From contig CP093831.1 in assembly GCA_033063855.1 (NCBI GenBank), positions 18,476,001 through 18,540,000 of the forward strand: a stretch of 64,000 bases of DNA, given 5' to 3'. Each line of letters opens with the position of its first letter. Position 1 is the first letter of the stretch. Below, in pieces: positions 48,136 through 57,355 of the stretch. Both the position numbers and the translations under genes were made by a program. Below the pieces are notes generated by a model that saw nothing but the letters and a program-made list of their open reading frames with translations, was not told where the DNA came from and ran no database searches. The stretch comes from Smittia aterrima. Its lineage: Eukaryota; Arthropoda; Insecta; Diptera; Chironomidae.

Positions 48136-48142
48136 AAAATAT

Positions 48143-49459
48143 TTAACCAAGCAATCGATCATTGTCCTCTGCCACTTCAAACTGAATCAATATTATAATG
48201 TAAAGAGTTGCGGTGCTTATCATCTAGAATGATTCCAAGTTTTAAAAATAAATAAACAAAAGTCAACTATTTATTTCACCTTGAAAGCAAGGCCAAGGTC
48301 AATTGCAAAAAGTCCACAAGAGAAAATTGGAGAGCGATGAAGTAGCTGATGCGAATAAATCAGAGTTTTCCTTTTAAAGATTTCGGATGAGCTCTTGTTG
48401 CATATTTTGTGAATAATTCCAGCAGTTTTCAAAGCCTTTTGAAAATAAATTTTTATTGTAAATCACGAAAAATACTTTTAAGCTCTCACCTCATGTTTAG
48501 TAAAGTGACCGAAATGAACGATCGAGTAAAGCAAACCGCCAGTTATCAAAGTCCAAATAATTGTATTGGTTTGGAAGATTGCAGCATCACGACCTTCAGC
48601 GCTGACGAGTTTTATTATAGCGTAGGCGCATATTGTAAGGTAAACAAAAGCTCGCGCGATCACCATCATTTGCTATCAAATATTTTATTTAATTTTTTTA
48701 AGTAACAACCAAGAGACATCTTACAGGTATTCCGTAGCATCGATTTAAAAGCTCAGTTATATCAACTAATGCATCGTGAAGTGTCATAAGAGATTGAATT
48801 TGATTGTCTTCATCCATCGTTGAAGTGTATTGAGTCAACACTTGATTGAGCTTCTCATATCTCAGTTTGATGGCCCACATCCAAAGAATAAAATGAAATG
48901 ATATAATAGTTGATGTCTGAATAGAAACAATGGACGCAAACATAAGAAAAAGTGTGGCTATGAGCGATAATTTCCTGATATCGATGAGGAACGTAAAACA
49001 TAAGAAAACTAAAATTAAAACGCTTAACCCGAGAATTGGAAAGATAACAAGTCTCTTCTGTCTTTTAAAATCGATTGGATACTTAAGCTCTTCAAGTTTT
49101 TGATCGACTTTCGCTATTAATGTAAGCAATGTCGCAAAATGTTCCCTAGCTTGAAATATCCAAATGTTTGATAAAATTGTGACGACAGGCCAAATGATCA
49201 TAATGTTAATAGCTAAATGTTCAAAGAACTCTGAAGTATTTAAAACCTTTGACGATTTAAAGTCTTTGATGCAAAATAATAAAGCCACGACTCCACTCAA
49301 ATTCCAAAAAATTGACATCGTCAGACAAAAAATATTGTAAACACCCGCAGACGCTTCAAACTTTTCATTCTTGAGATTGATTGAAAACGAAGTTAATCCA
49401 AGAAGCTTTGAACAGACGTGAAGCGGTTTGACCACAGCGTAAATGTTTTGAACTGACAT
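48143..49459 (-). CDS. Gustatory receptor (7tm_7 family), copy 1
   Basis: Four exons (- strand): 48725-49459, 48490-48672, 48280-48435, 48143-48223; 384 codons, the normal size of insect Gr proteins. All introns are phase 0 and the last three exons follow the conserved C-terminal pattern of the family. The final exon carries TLYIIILIQFE, matching the Gr signature TYhhhhhQF near the end of TM7, and the preceding exon has QLLHRSPIFSCGLFAID. Several hydrophobic segments fit a seven-helix membrane protein with inside N-terminus. These proteins form ligand-gated cation channels in taste neurons; the ligand is unknown. Confidence 0.9.
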
Positions 49460-50018
49460 CTCAACTCAAGTAGAACGACAACTAAACTGCTGACTCGTTG
49501 TAGAATATCAGTGAATATCGAAGCCTTCGATTCGAAGGTGCGGCCAATATCTAATTTCTTGTTTTATTATTTGTCAAGTTAAAATTAATTTCCTATTAAA
49601 GTTTATTTTACGATCTCAATACAAAATTTTTATTGTTTTGACAATTTAAATTGAATAGAAGTGTTAATTTTACTTTAATAAAATTTTACTTTAATTAATA
49701 GAACTTTAATAAAATTGATAAGACAATTCTAACAAAACAATGCCTGCTGTCAAATCCAAACTATATAATTGCTTTTAAAAACATTATTACATAGAATTAG
49801 AAAGGTCGAGAATGTTACAGAAAAGTAACTGAAGCCCTGACCTGCTGAAACCTTTAGTAAATTTCCGAGCCATTATTGATTTCAATTATTAGAGGAAAAT
49901 AATTTTTAATATTATTAACTTTTGATGAAAACTCGATAGCTAGAAAGCTTTCATTCACCATAGTGAAGAATGAAAAGTATCAATTTCTAGATATTTGACT
50001 TTTTTTACTTTTTATTAT
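49460..50018. other. Spacer between gustatory receptor copies 1 and 2
   Basis: About 560 bp, strongly AT-rich. The part at about 49795-49890 resembles 51715-51790, downstream of the next receptor copy, so it belongs to the duplicated unit. No gene seen. Confidence 0.4.
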
Positions 50019-51354
50019 CTAAAAGGTCCCATTATTAAACAATATTTTACTTGTCTTGTTTGACATCTCAAATTGAATTAGGATGATTAAGTAAAGTGTA
50101 GCAGCACTGATTATCTGAAAATAAAAATGTTTAAAATAGTTTTTTAGGAAAATATTTTTTAATTGCCTTAAAAGCCAGACTCAAGTTGAACTCAAACAAA
50201 CCGCAGGAAAATGTTGGAACTCTGTGCAATAGTTGTTGGGAAAAAAGTAAAATTTTGTTGAAGTCGAAATTGTCTTTAACTTTAATTTTATGCAAAATAC
50301 TGGCTGTTTTCAAAGTCTGAAAAAAAAGCTTTTGATTCATTCTAGAGGTTTCGCAATAAATTACTCACTTCGTTCCTAGTGAAATGACTCAAATGGATAT
50401 AAAAATAAATTTTGAGACCCATAATTATCGACCAACTGAACAAATTAATTCCAAACACTCTCATATTTTTTTGATCGAGATTCCAAATCTTGACAGCAAC
50501 GAAAATGCTGATAATTATTCCCGAGAAGTTGATTGCAGTCGTGAGCATCATCTAAGGAATAAATGATGAAACGAGAGTTCACCGTAAACTCCGTACTCAT
50601 TGTAAATACTCACTGGAACTCCGTAGCTGCGATTAACCATTTCCGATGCATCAACAAGTTTATCGTGAAGCTTTGCAACCCTTCCCAGATAATTATTAAA
50701 ATATTCGGAGGTTTCGTCTAAAACTTTTTTCTTTAGAACCAAATTGATTTTCTCCAGTCGTAATTTTATTGCCCAAATCAAAAAAGCGAATTGGAAACAA
50801 GTGAAAATATTGCCAATGGCTACGAAATTTGAAGTGAAAATGAAGATGTTTGAGCATAATAGCATATTATTTTCATCTAATAAATAAGCCATAGTTAAAT
50901 TACAGGTCATAGAAATAATCGTGAAAATCGTGAAAATCAAAATAAATATTTTATGTTTTCTCAAATTAAAATTTTCTTTCATTGACTTTAGCTCTTCGTC
51001 GACTTCATAGATCAAAGAAAGAATTCTTGAAAAATAATTTCTCAAAAAGAAAATCCACCAATTCGAGATAATAGAAACAAAATAAGTAAACAACATTATA
51101 AAAAAAACACTTTTCTGTGAAAACTTCGAAACATCATTCGATGTCACCTCGAAAATGATTTCCACGAAATTTGTGAAAGATATTCCACCGACAACACTTG
51201 AAATCGTTGAAAGAGTGATGCACATGAAGTTGAAAATGCTGACAGTTGTCTTATAATCTTGTCTTATTGTAAAAGATGTCAAACCAAACAAGTTTGATGT
51301 CCAGTGAAGATGTGAAACGACATCGAAAATATTTTCAGCTTTCAACGATATCAT
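50019..51354 (-). CDS. Gustatory receptor (7tm_7 family), copy 2
   Basis: Four exons (- strand): 50614-51354, 50369-50551, 50167-50316, 50019-50114; 389 codons. Exon order, phases and protein sequence parallel copy 1; it has TLYLIILIQFE in the last exon and QLLHRVPTFSCGLFEFN in exon 3. The donor after exon 3 is GC (AAG/GCAATT) where copy 1 has GT. Either this is a GC-AG intron, or splicing fails, translation runs 11 codons to a stop and the TM7 signature is lost. All other splice sites are canonical. Confidence 0.8.
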
Positions 51355-51369
51355 TGTTACAGATCAAAA

Positions 51370-51560
51370 GCTTTTACGCGACTGAAGAACGTAAAATGAA
51401 TTTGTGGTGTTTAGAAAATATTGAATTACGAAGCGAATAAATTGCCAATTATCGTTAATTGAAGAAGTCCTTTCACCATTAGGAAAATTGTTAATAAGAC
51501 TTTTGATAAAAATTAACGATGATTTATTTATTTTCAATAAGTTTTTCAAATTAATTTATT
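51370..51560. repeat. Duplicated 5' flank of gustatory receptors, first copy
   Basis: The stretch with ATTGCCAATTATCGTTAATT and GAAGTCCTTTCACCATTA, ending in AATAAGTTTTTCAAAT, recurs at about 52490-52660. It marks the 5' flank of copy 2 and of the receptor pseudogene. Confidence 0.75.
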
Positions 51561-51894
51561 GAATGCAAATCTAGTAAAAATAGAATTCGAAATATGTTTG
51601 ATTGATTTTCTCAGAAATTTCTGAAAAGATTCAACATGTGATTGTAGCTAATTACTGCTTATAAAGAATAAAAAAACATTATCGGTAAGAATTACTAAAT
51701 TAGTAATACTATTCTGAATTAGGAAAGGTAGAAGATTTCACAGTAAAGTGTACTGAGTAAACTAATTGCAGACCTCAGTAAGGAAAGCCATCAAAGATTT
51801 CAATATTTTTTTCAATTCTTGTTGAAAATGATGAAATCTAATAATCGTCAATATTAGAAAATTTTGTTAAAATTTCTTTTTAATTTTAATAAAC

Positions 51895-52490
51895 GGTCCC
51901 AATATTGAACAATATTTTATTTTTCGTGTTGGACATCTCAAACTAGATGAGGATAATTAAGAAAAGTATAGCAGCTTTCATCTAAAACGTTTTTTTTTAT
52001 AGACACAAAAGAAAATATTTCTAATGTCGAAGCAGTTTGAAGTGAAAATGAGAATGTTTGACAATAAAACTAGATTCGTTTCATCAAGAAAATAAGTCAA
52101 AGCTAAATTACAGAACACATTAACTCCCACAAGGATCGTGAAAATCGAATTAATAGTTTTATGATATCTCAAAAAAAACTTTCTCTTATTGACTTTAGCT
52201 CTTCGTCGACTCTCTTAAATTCTTGTAAAATAATTTCTAGAAAAGAAAATCCACAAAATTATAAAAAAAAAACCCTTTTCTGTGAAAACTTTGAAACATC
52301 ATTCGATGTGATTTCAAAAAGGATTTCCACGAAATTGAAATCGTTGAAAAAGTGATGAACACGAGGTTGAAAATGCTGACAGTTTTTTTGTAATCTTGTC
52401 TTATTGTAAAAATTGTCACAAATTTGATGTCCAGTGAAGAGGAGAAACGACAACGAAAATGTTTTCGGCTCTCAATTATATTATTGACGC
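51895..52490 (-). pseudogene. Gustatory receptor relic, copy 3
   Basis: Broken pieces of a receptor close to copy 2: TSNDVSKFSQK and FTIRQDYKKTVSIFN in different frames near 52450-52240, YFLDETNLVLLSNILIFTSN near 52080, and a match to the last exon and 3' flank of copy 2 at about 51895-51985. The end of exon 1 and exons 2-3 are gone, and frameshifts and internal deletions are frequent. It is clearly non-functional and arose by tandem duplication with its flanks. Confidence 0.85.
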
Positions 52491-52660
52491 AATTGAAGAA
52501 CGTAAAATGAATTTAAGGTGTGTATATTGAATTACGAGACTAATAAATTGCCAATTATCGTTAATTGACGAAGTCCTTTCACCATTATGGAAATTGGTAT
52601 CAAGATCTTTGAATCCAAATCACATGACAATTTAGTTATTATCAATAAGTTTTTCAAATG
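52490..52660. repeat. Duplicated 5' flank of gustatory receptors, second copy
   Basis: Matches 51370-51560. The homology runs up to AATAAGTTTTTCAAAT at 52644-52659, so the first ATG of the neighbouring ionotropic receptor frame (52658) lies on the edge of receptor-flank DNA. Confidence 0.75.
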
Positions 52661-54493
52661 AAATCATTGAGTGTTAAGCAAGCGAGAGAAGAAGTCGCAA
52701 TGTGTTTGAAAGTGAAGCTGATTTTGATTTTCTTAGGGATTTCTCAATCTCATGGAATGTCTGATGAAAATATTAAGTTTGCCGAAAAGATTCACCATGT
52801 TATTGTGGCTAATTATCTACGGAGAACACCGACGATCAACATTATTTTCACAAAGGAGAGCCACACGGATTTAATGGATACTCTTGTAAAGGAGACGAGC
52901 GAGTTGGAGGAGGCAGCAACATTGCTTGAACTATCTGATGCACTTCACAGCGGACTTTTAAGAACTTATAATGTTTTCTTCATTGATTCATTTCAAGGAT
53001 TTCGAAAGATTTACGTGAACATGTCATCGAAATTATTCAAGTCCCATGGATATTACACGATTGTGCTGACGAACGGTTTCATTAAAGAAATTCTTGGAAT
53101 CTTTGAGCTCTTGTGGTTGAAGCAAATCCATCACGTCATCATTCTCTACATGGAAAATTCGAAAGTAAAAGCTTTGACTTTTAATCCATTCGGACCAACA
53201 AGTTGCAATGATGTGAAAATAAAAATTATTGATATTACTGATATCTCTAATTTGTTCGACAAAAAATTGAAAAACCTGAAGAAATGTCCAATCAAAGTTC
53301 ACGCTCCTTACTGGGCTCCATTTGTATTTTCAAAAGACAACAGGACCATTGGAAGAGACGTTGATGTCATTAATGCTCTTTCAAAAACTTTAAATTTCAC
53401 ATTGAATTTAACAGTCCTGACCGATCCTGCTTCATGGGGTGTCCTCCTCGACAACGGAACAGTGACTGGTGCTATGAAAAATTTACTCGATAGCAAAGCT
53501 GATATAATTATTGGTGATTTCTATTTACGACCGACGCGAGAAAAGTTCATGGAATCTAGCATGGAATACTACAAAGCTGACATCGTGTTTGTGATTCCAC
53601 CAGGAAGAAATTTAGCTTCGTATGAAAAGCTTGTGCAACCTTTTAAAACTTTCGTTTGGCTTCTTATTGTTTTAGCGAGTGTTACTACGTTCTTCTGCAT
53701 TTTCCTTATAAATCATCGAGTGAGAGAAGAATTTGCAAACAATTTTGTTGCTTTATTCTTCAAAATTGTATCAATTGCATTCGCAGTTTCCTTACCTCGA
53801 CAACCAAGTAATTATCTGATCCGTTTGATTTTTATTACATTTGCGATGTTTTGTCTGGTTCAACAAAGCCTTTATCAAGGTTTGCTCTACAAATTTCTTG
53901 GAACTGAATCCTTCGTGAAGGAAGCTCAATCGATTGACGAAATGATTGCGAAAAATTACAAATTCTACAGCTACGACTCAATGAACGAAGTTTTACAGAG
54001 CGAAAGTAAAATCATGAAAAGATTGATTGATATGAAATATGAGGAGTTCACGCCTATGTTGAAGAAATTACGGAACTCAAATTTTGATGGAGCAATGGTT
54101 TCCGGGCTGAACGAGATTCTGATTATTAATCAAGACCGAAATAACGAATACAACTTTACCTTCAAATTTTGCAAAGAACGAGTGATGGGCATTTCAATTG
54201 TGATGTATTTCCGAAAGAAATTCTTTCTCACCCCAGCAATCAACGATGTTATCAGAAATCTAATGTCAGGTGGAATTATCGAATATTGGCACAGACGCTA
54301 TATCGAAAGAAAGAATTTGAATGGGATTAATGGACCGACAGTAATAACAATCGATCATATTGTTGGATTATTCCAACTCTGGGCTTGTGGATGCTTCATT
54401 GCAATTATTTGCTTTATTTTGGAGTTGATTTGTTTTCATATGATACGCAAGAAGCCAGATGAAAATCCACCGCAAATAGAGTTTCAGCATTAA
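52658..54493 (+). CDS. Divergent ionotropic receptor (IR), intronless
   Basis: A single open frame of 611 codons. The layout is that of an insect IR: amino-terminal region (to about 210), S1 lobe (KVHAPYWAPFVFSKDNRTIG, DVDVINALSKTL, then RPTREKF at about 290), membrane segment M1 (about 330-352), a hydrophobic pore region, M2 (about 388-412), S2 lobe, and last membrane segment M3 (about 571-595) with a short basic tail. IRs are variant glutamate-receptor channels used in smell and taste, working with co-receptors such as IR25a or IR76b. The likely start is the Met at 52700, which opens a signal peptide (MCLKVKLILIFLGISQSHG). The upstream ATG at 52658 would add 14 charged residues and lies in duplicated flank DNA. 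The intronless state suits the Ir7-like divergent group; subgroup not resolved. Confidence 0.9.
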   Translation: MKSLSVKQAREEVAMCLKVKLILIFLGISQSHGMSDENIKFAEKIHHVIVANYLRRTPTINIIFTKESHTDLMDTLVKETSELEEAATLLELSDALHSGLLRTYNVFFIDSFQGFRKIYVNMSSKLFKSHGYYTIVLTNGFIKEILGIFELLWLKQIHHVIILYMENSKVKALTFNPFGPTSCNDVKIKIIDITDISNLFDKKLKNLKKCPIKVHAPYWAPFVFSKDNRTIGRDVDVINALSKTLNFTLNLTVLTDPASWGVLLDNGTVTGAMKNLLDSKADIIIGDFYLRPTREKFMESSMEYYKADIVFVIPPGRNLASYEKLVQPFKTFVWLLIVLASVTTFFCIFLINHRVREEFANNFVALFFKIVSIAFAVSLPRQPSNYLIRLIFITFAMFCLVQQSLYQGLLYKFLGTESFVKEAQSIDEMIAKNYKFYSYDSMNEVLQSESKIMKRLIDMKYEEFTPMLKKLRNSNFDGAMVSGLNEILIINQDRNNEYNFTFKFCKERVMGISIVMYFRKKFFLTPAINDVIRNLMSGGIIEYWHRRYIERKNLNGINGPTVITIDHIVGLFQLWACGCFIAIICFILELICFHMIRKKPDENPPQIEFQH

Positions 54494-54591
54494 TTGTAGC
54501 GTACATATTTTTAAATTTAAAATTACTCTCTTCTTTCTTGACGACTCCATTGGAAAATTATTTAACTTCATCGTTTCATCTAAAATTGAAC

Positions 54592-55408
54592 ATGGACACT
54601 TATTATAAAATTAAGAAGATCAGCGAAGGCTCGTCTATGAGACCAGAAACAAAGTAACTAACGAAATCGTGAATCTACTGACGTGAATGTCTATAGTGAG
54701 ATCTCATTGCTCAAGGAGTTGAAACATCCGAATATTGTTTCTTTACAAAATGTGATAATGGAAGATGGCAGTCTTCATATTGTTTTCGAATTCCTTTCGA
54801 TGGACCTGAAGAACTCATGGATTGAATACCGAAGGATTAAGTAATCAAGTAATCAATTAAGAATTGGTTCGAAGCTACTTGTGTGACACAAGATGTATCA
54901 TCGTCGTCGCGTTTTGCATCGCGATCTGATACCGAAAAATCTTCTCATCAACAAGAACGGAGTCATTAAAATCGCTGATTATGGACTCGGACGCTCAATC
55001 CTGTACGTAACTACACTCACGCGATCATCACGTTGTGGTATCGAGTACCTGAAGTTCTTCTCGGGACATTGCGCTATTCATTTCCTGTTGACGTTTAGTC
55101 ACTTGGCTGTAACTTCGCAGAAATGATTACAAATGAAGTTCTCTTCGATGGCGATTCTGAAATCGATCACCTTTTTTGGATTTTCAGTGTTTTTAGAACA
55201 TCCACTGAAGAGATTTGGCCAGGCGTCACCTAATTGCGAGATTTCAAAGACACTTTACCGGAATGGAGGGAAGACGTCTGCGATGCAAAAGTTAAGAACA
55301 TCGACTCAGCTGATCGACTCTTCTTAAAAAAGACTCTAACTTTCAATCGTGCATTTCGAACTGAAAAGAAATGATATGATAGAACACGAATATTTCGATT
55401 CAATTGAT
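54592..55408 (+). pseudogene. Cdk1 retropseudogene
   Basis: Fragments in all three + frames spell an ancient cyclin-dependent kinase 1 in order: MDTYYKIKKISEG, ISLLKELKHPNIVSLQNVIM, IVFEFLSMDLK, then HRRRVLHRDLIPKNLLINK (catalytic loop), IADYGLGRS (DFG changed to DYG), and near the end EHEYFDSI. Stops and frameshifts interrupt it throughout, for example after RPETK. No intron separates pieces that normally span several exons, so it came through mRNA. No target-site duplication or poly(A) tail is left that I can see. Confidence 0.88.
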
Positions 55409-56216
55409 CGTCACTCTATTTCGCTTCATTAATTCAAACTCAGCAAGTTTTACTTTTCCCGCCAGCTATTAACCATTTCGCAAGTTTTAACATGAAAAAT
55501 TTAAATGGAAAATAAAATGAATTCTTATCTAGTGATTTATGTTAGGATGGTGGCACTGATTCGTCAGCTGGGTGGTGTAGTTTCTTCTGTTGTGAAATAT
55601 GTCGTATCTTCAACATCCACAGTTGTTTCATCTGTTGTGAATGCTGGTTCAAATGTTGTTTCATTCGGAATAACAGTTTCGTATCCCAACTTCGTCCTTC
55701 AAAAATTCCATAAAATGGAGAGATCATTAAGTTGTGAATGATGTCATGGTATACTGTCATGTCTCTCTGGAGCGTACTTAAATTTTTTTTGCAAGCTTCC
55801 TGGACAAAGAATTCAACTATTCATTTTTATAAAAAAAAATTGATTTGTTTTAATGTTCTTACCAAACTTGTACAAAATTCATTCACTCATAATTCAACAA
55901 AAATCCTTTCTACTGGACAGTGGAAAATATTTTGATTAGGCGGTTGTGCAGAAGCTGCTCATTCGGCTCTGGAAATAATTTCTTGAACTAAAATTGATTA
56001 GATATTAAAAAAAGTTTAGAAAAAATATTTAAAATCGATAGAAATTGGTTCTGTTTCGCAACATTTCATGCAAACCGGTTAAATTGATTAGATATTAAAA
56101 AAAGTTTAGAAAAAATATTTAAAATCGATAGAAATTTAAAATACATTCATAGAAATTGGTTCTGTTTCGCAACATTTCATCTGGATTAGTCCATTTTTAA
56201 CAAGCTGGTCAGCAAG
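55409..56216. other. Intergenic with a short tandem repeat
   Basis: No supported gene. A 44-codon Thr/Glu-rich frame on the - strand near 55564-55697 has no start or splice partner. A direct repeat sits at 55991-56180. Confidence 0.4.
55991..56180 (+). repeat. Two-copy direct repeat
   Basis: Unit 1 (55991-56069) begins AAATTGATTAGATATTAAAA and ends TTTCGCAACATTTCAT. Unit 2 (56081-56180) is the same except for a 21-nt insert before the GGTTCTG part. Start-to-start distance is 90 nt. No function is suggested. Confidence 0.85.
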
Positions 56217-56960
56217 TTAGAGAGTTAAATTTGTACTCATAAGATCTTGATGGGTCGATCTTCGCAAGAAAGCATCAAATACATCGATTTGACGATGACT
56301 CAAAGACACGTTGATGTATGTTCCAATGAAGGCAATTACGAAACCGGTAAATCTACTTGAAGAATTTCCTGGGATAACACTTTGACTCACAGGCAGTCTT
56401 AGTGGAACAAGCGGAAACAATGGATTAGAATCGCAAGCTCCCCAACGATGGCGTGAAATTTTTTCATAAAATTGCACTTGCTTCAACATGATCAAAACGA
56501 CCATTAGCACTAAAACCAAGCCAACCATCAGCAACACTAGAAACATTGAACCCCAACACCATTGTTGCGCGAGAATATAAAGAATTTTTTCTCTAGCAGA
56601 TAAAAGCCGCATTCTTGCAATCTGTCAACAAAAAAACTAAACTTGAACTAAGTAACTCATGTAAATGTTTGTAACTTGTTCTCCTACTCGAATATCTCTG
56701 CAAGAATTGAAGACAAAGTTCGAATCATTGTTCAACAGATTCTGAGTTGGATGTTCTTCAAAGTTACTGAAGTTAGATTATAACCGAATGTTCTCCTCGC
56801 GGCTTGACACTGTCGAATCAGTAACTCCACGCGATGGCTGCCGTCGCATAAAAGCTACAGCGAGGTTTGAGATAATTTTCTTCGTATAAAAAACTTGCGA
56901 CGTTTGTTCAAGAAATGCGCGAAACAAATGATCGCATAAATGATTAAAATAATTGCACAA
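56217..56960 (-). CDS. Unrecognised small membrane protein ORF, possibly broken
   Basis: The better part is 56217-56612 (- strand): 131 codons with sensible codon use, one strong membrane segment (about residues 23-45) and a basic loop after it. A TTGACAG acceptor precedes it. A GTAGGA donor about 65 nt upstream would join it to a frame reading SNFEEHPTQN and NSCRDIR, and that frame continues upstream to 56960 except for one in-frame TAA. The whole may be a two-exon gene with a premature stop, or only the 3' exon is real. I recognise no family. It lies in a decay-rich stretch, so a pseudogene is possible. Confidence 0.35.
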
Positions 56961-57355
56961 TTAGAGATAAGAGCCCTTCAGGGGCAATGTAGAGTAAGGT
57001 ATCAAGATATGAGCAAGAAAAGGAATCTGGCGTGATAAACAGGAACATGCATTGTTTCAAAACTTTCAAGTAGACAATTTGTACAGTACAAATGCTTACA
57101 AATATTTAAACTATAAAGCTTACCGTTTAAGTGTCTGTATTTTCAGGGATAACTTAATTTATGATAACGAAAAAGTTATCATAAAAATTAAATCAGTTCT
57201 GAGAATCGCAACACGAAAATAATACTTTTTTATACACTACAATTTTGAGGCTATAAAAAAAATTTATTAAAAGTTTTCATTTTCTACATTTTCATATTTC
57301 AAATATAAAAAGATTTCAAAGAGCTTTTAGGTTTCATTTGCGATTCTTTTACTTT

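Noticed and set aside
55564..55697. A Thr/Glu-rich 44-codon - strand frame (NETTFEPAFTTDETT)
   Set aside because: It looks like a mucin-type linker, but there is no start codon, no convincing acceptor and no neighbouring exon to join. Left as unexplained.
56649..56778. Resemblance of the segment NSCRDIRVGEQVTN to a SET-domain motif
   Set aside because: Only about ten residues match and the rest of the SET fold is absent; the donor inside it better explains the frame.
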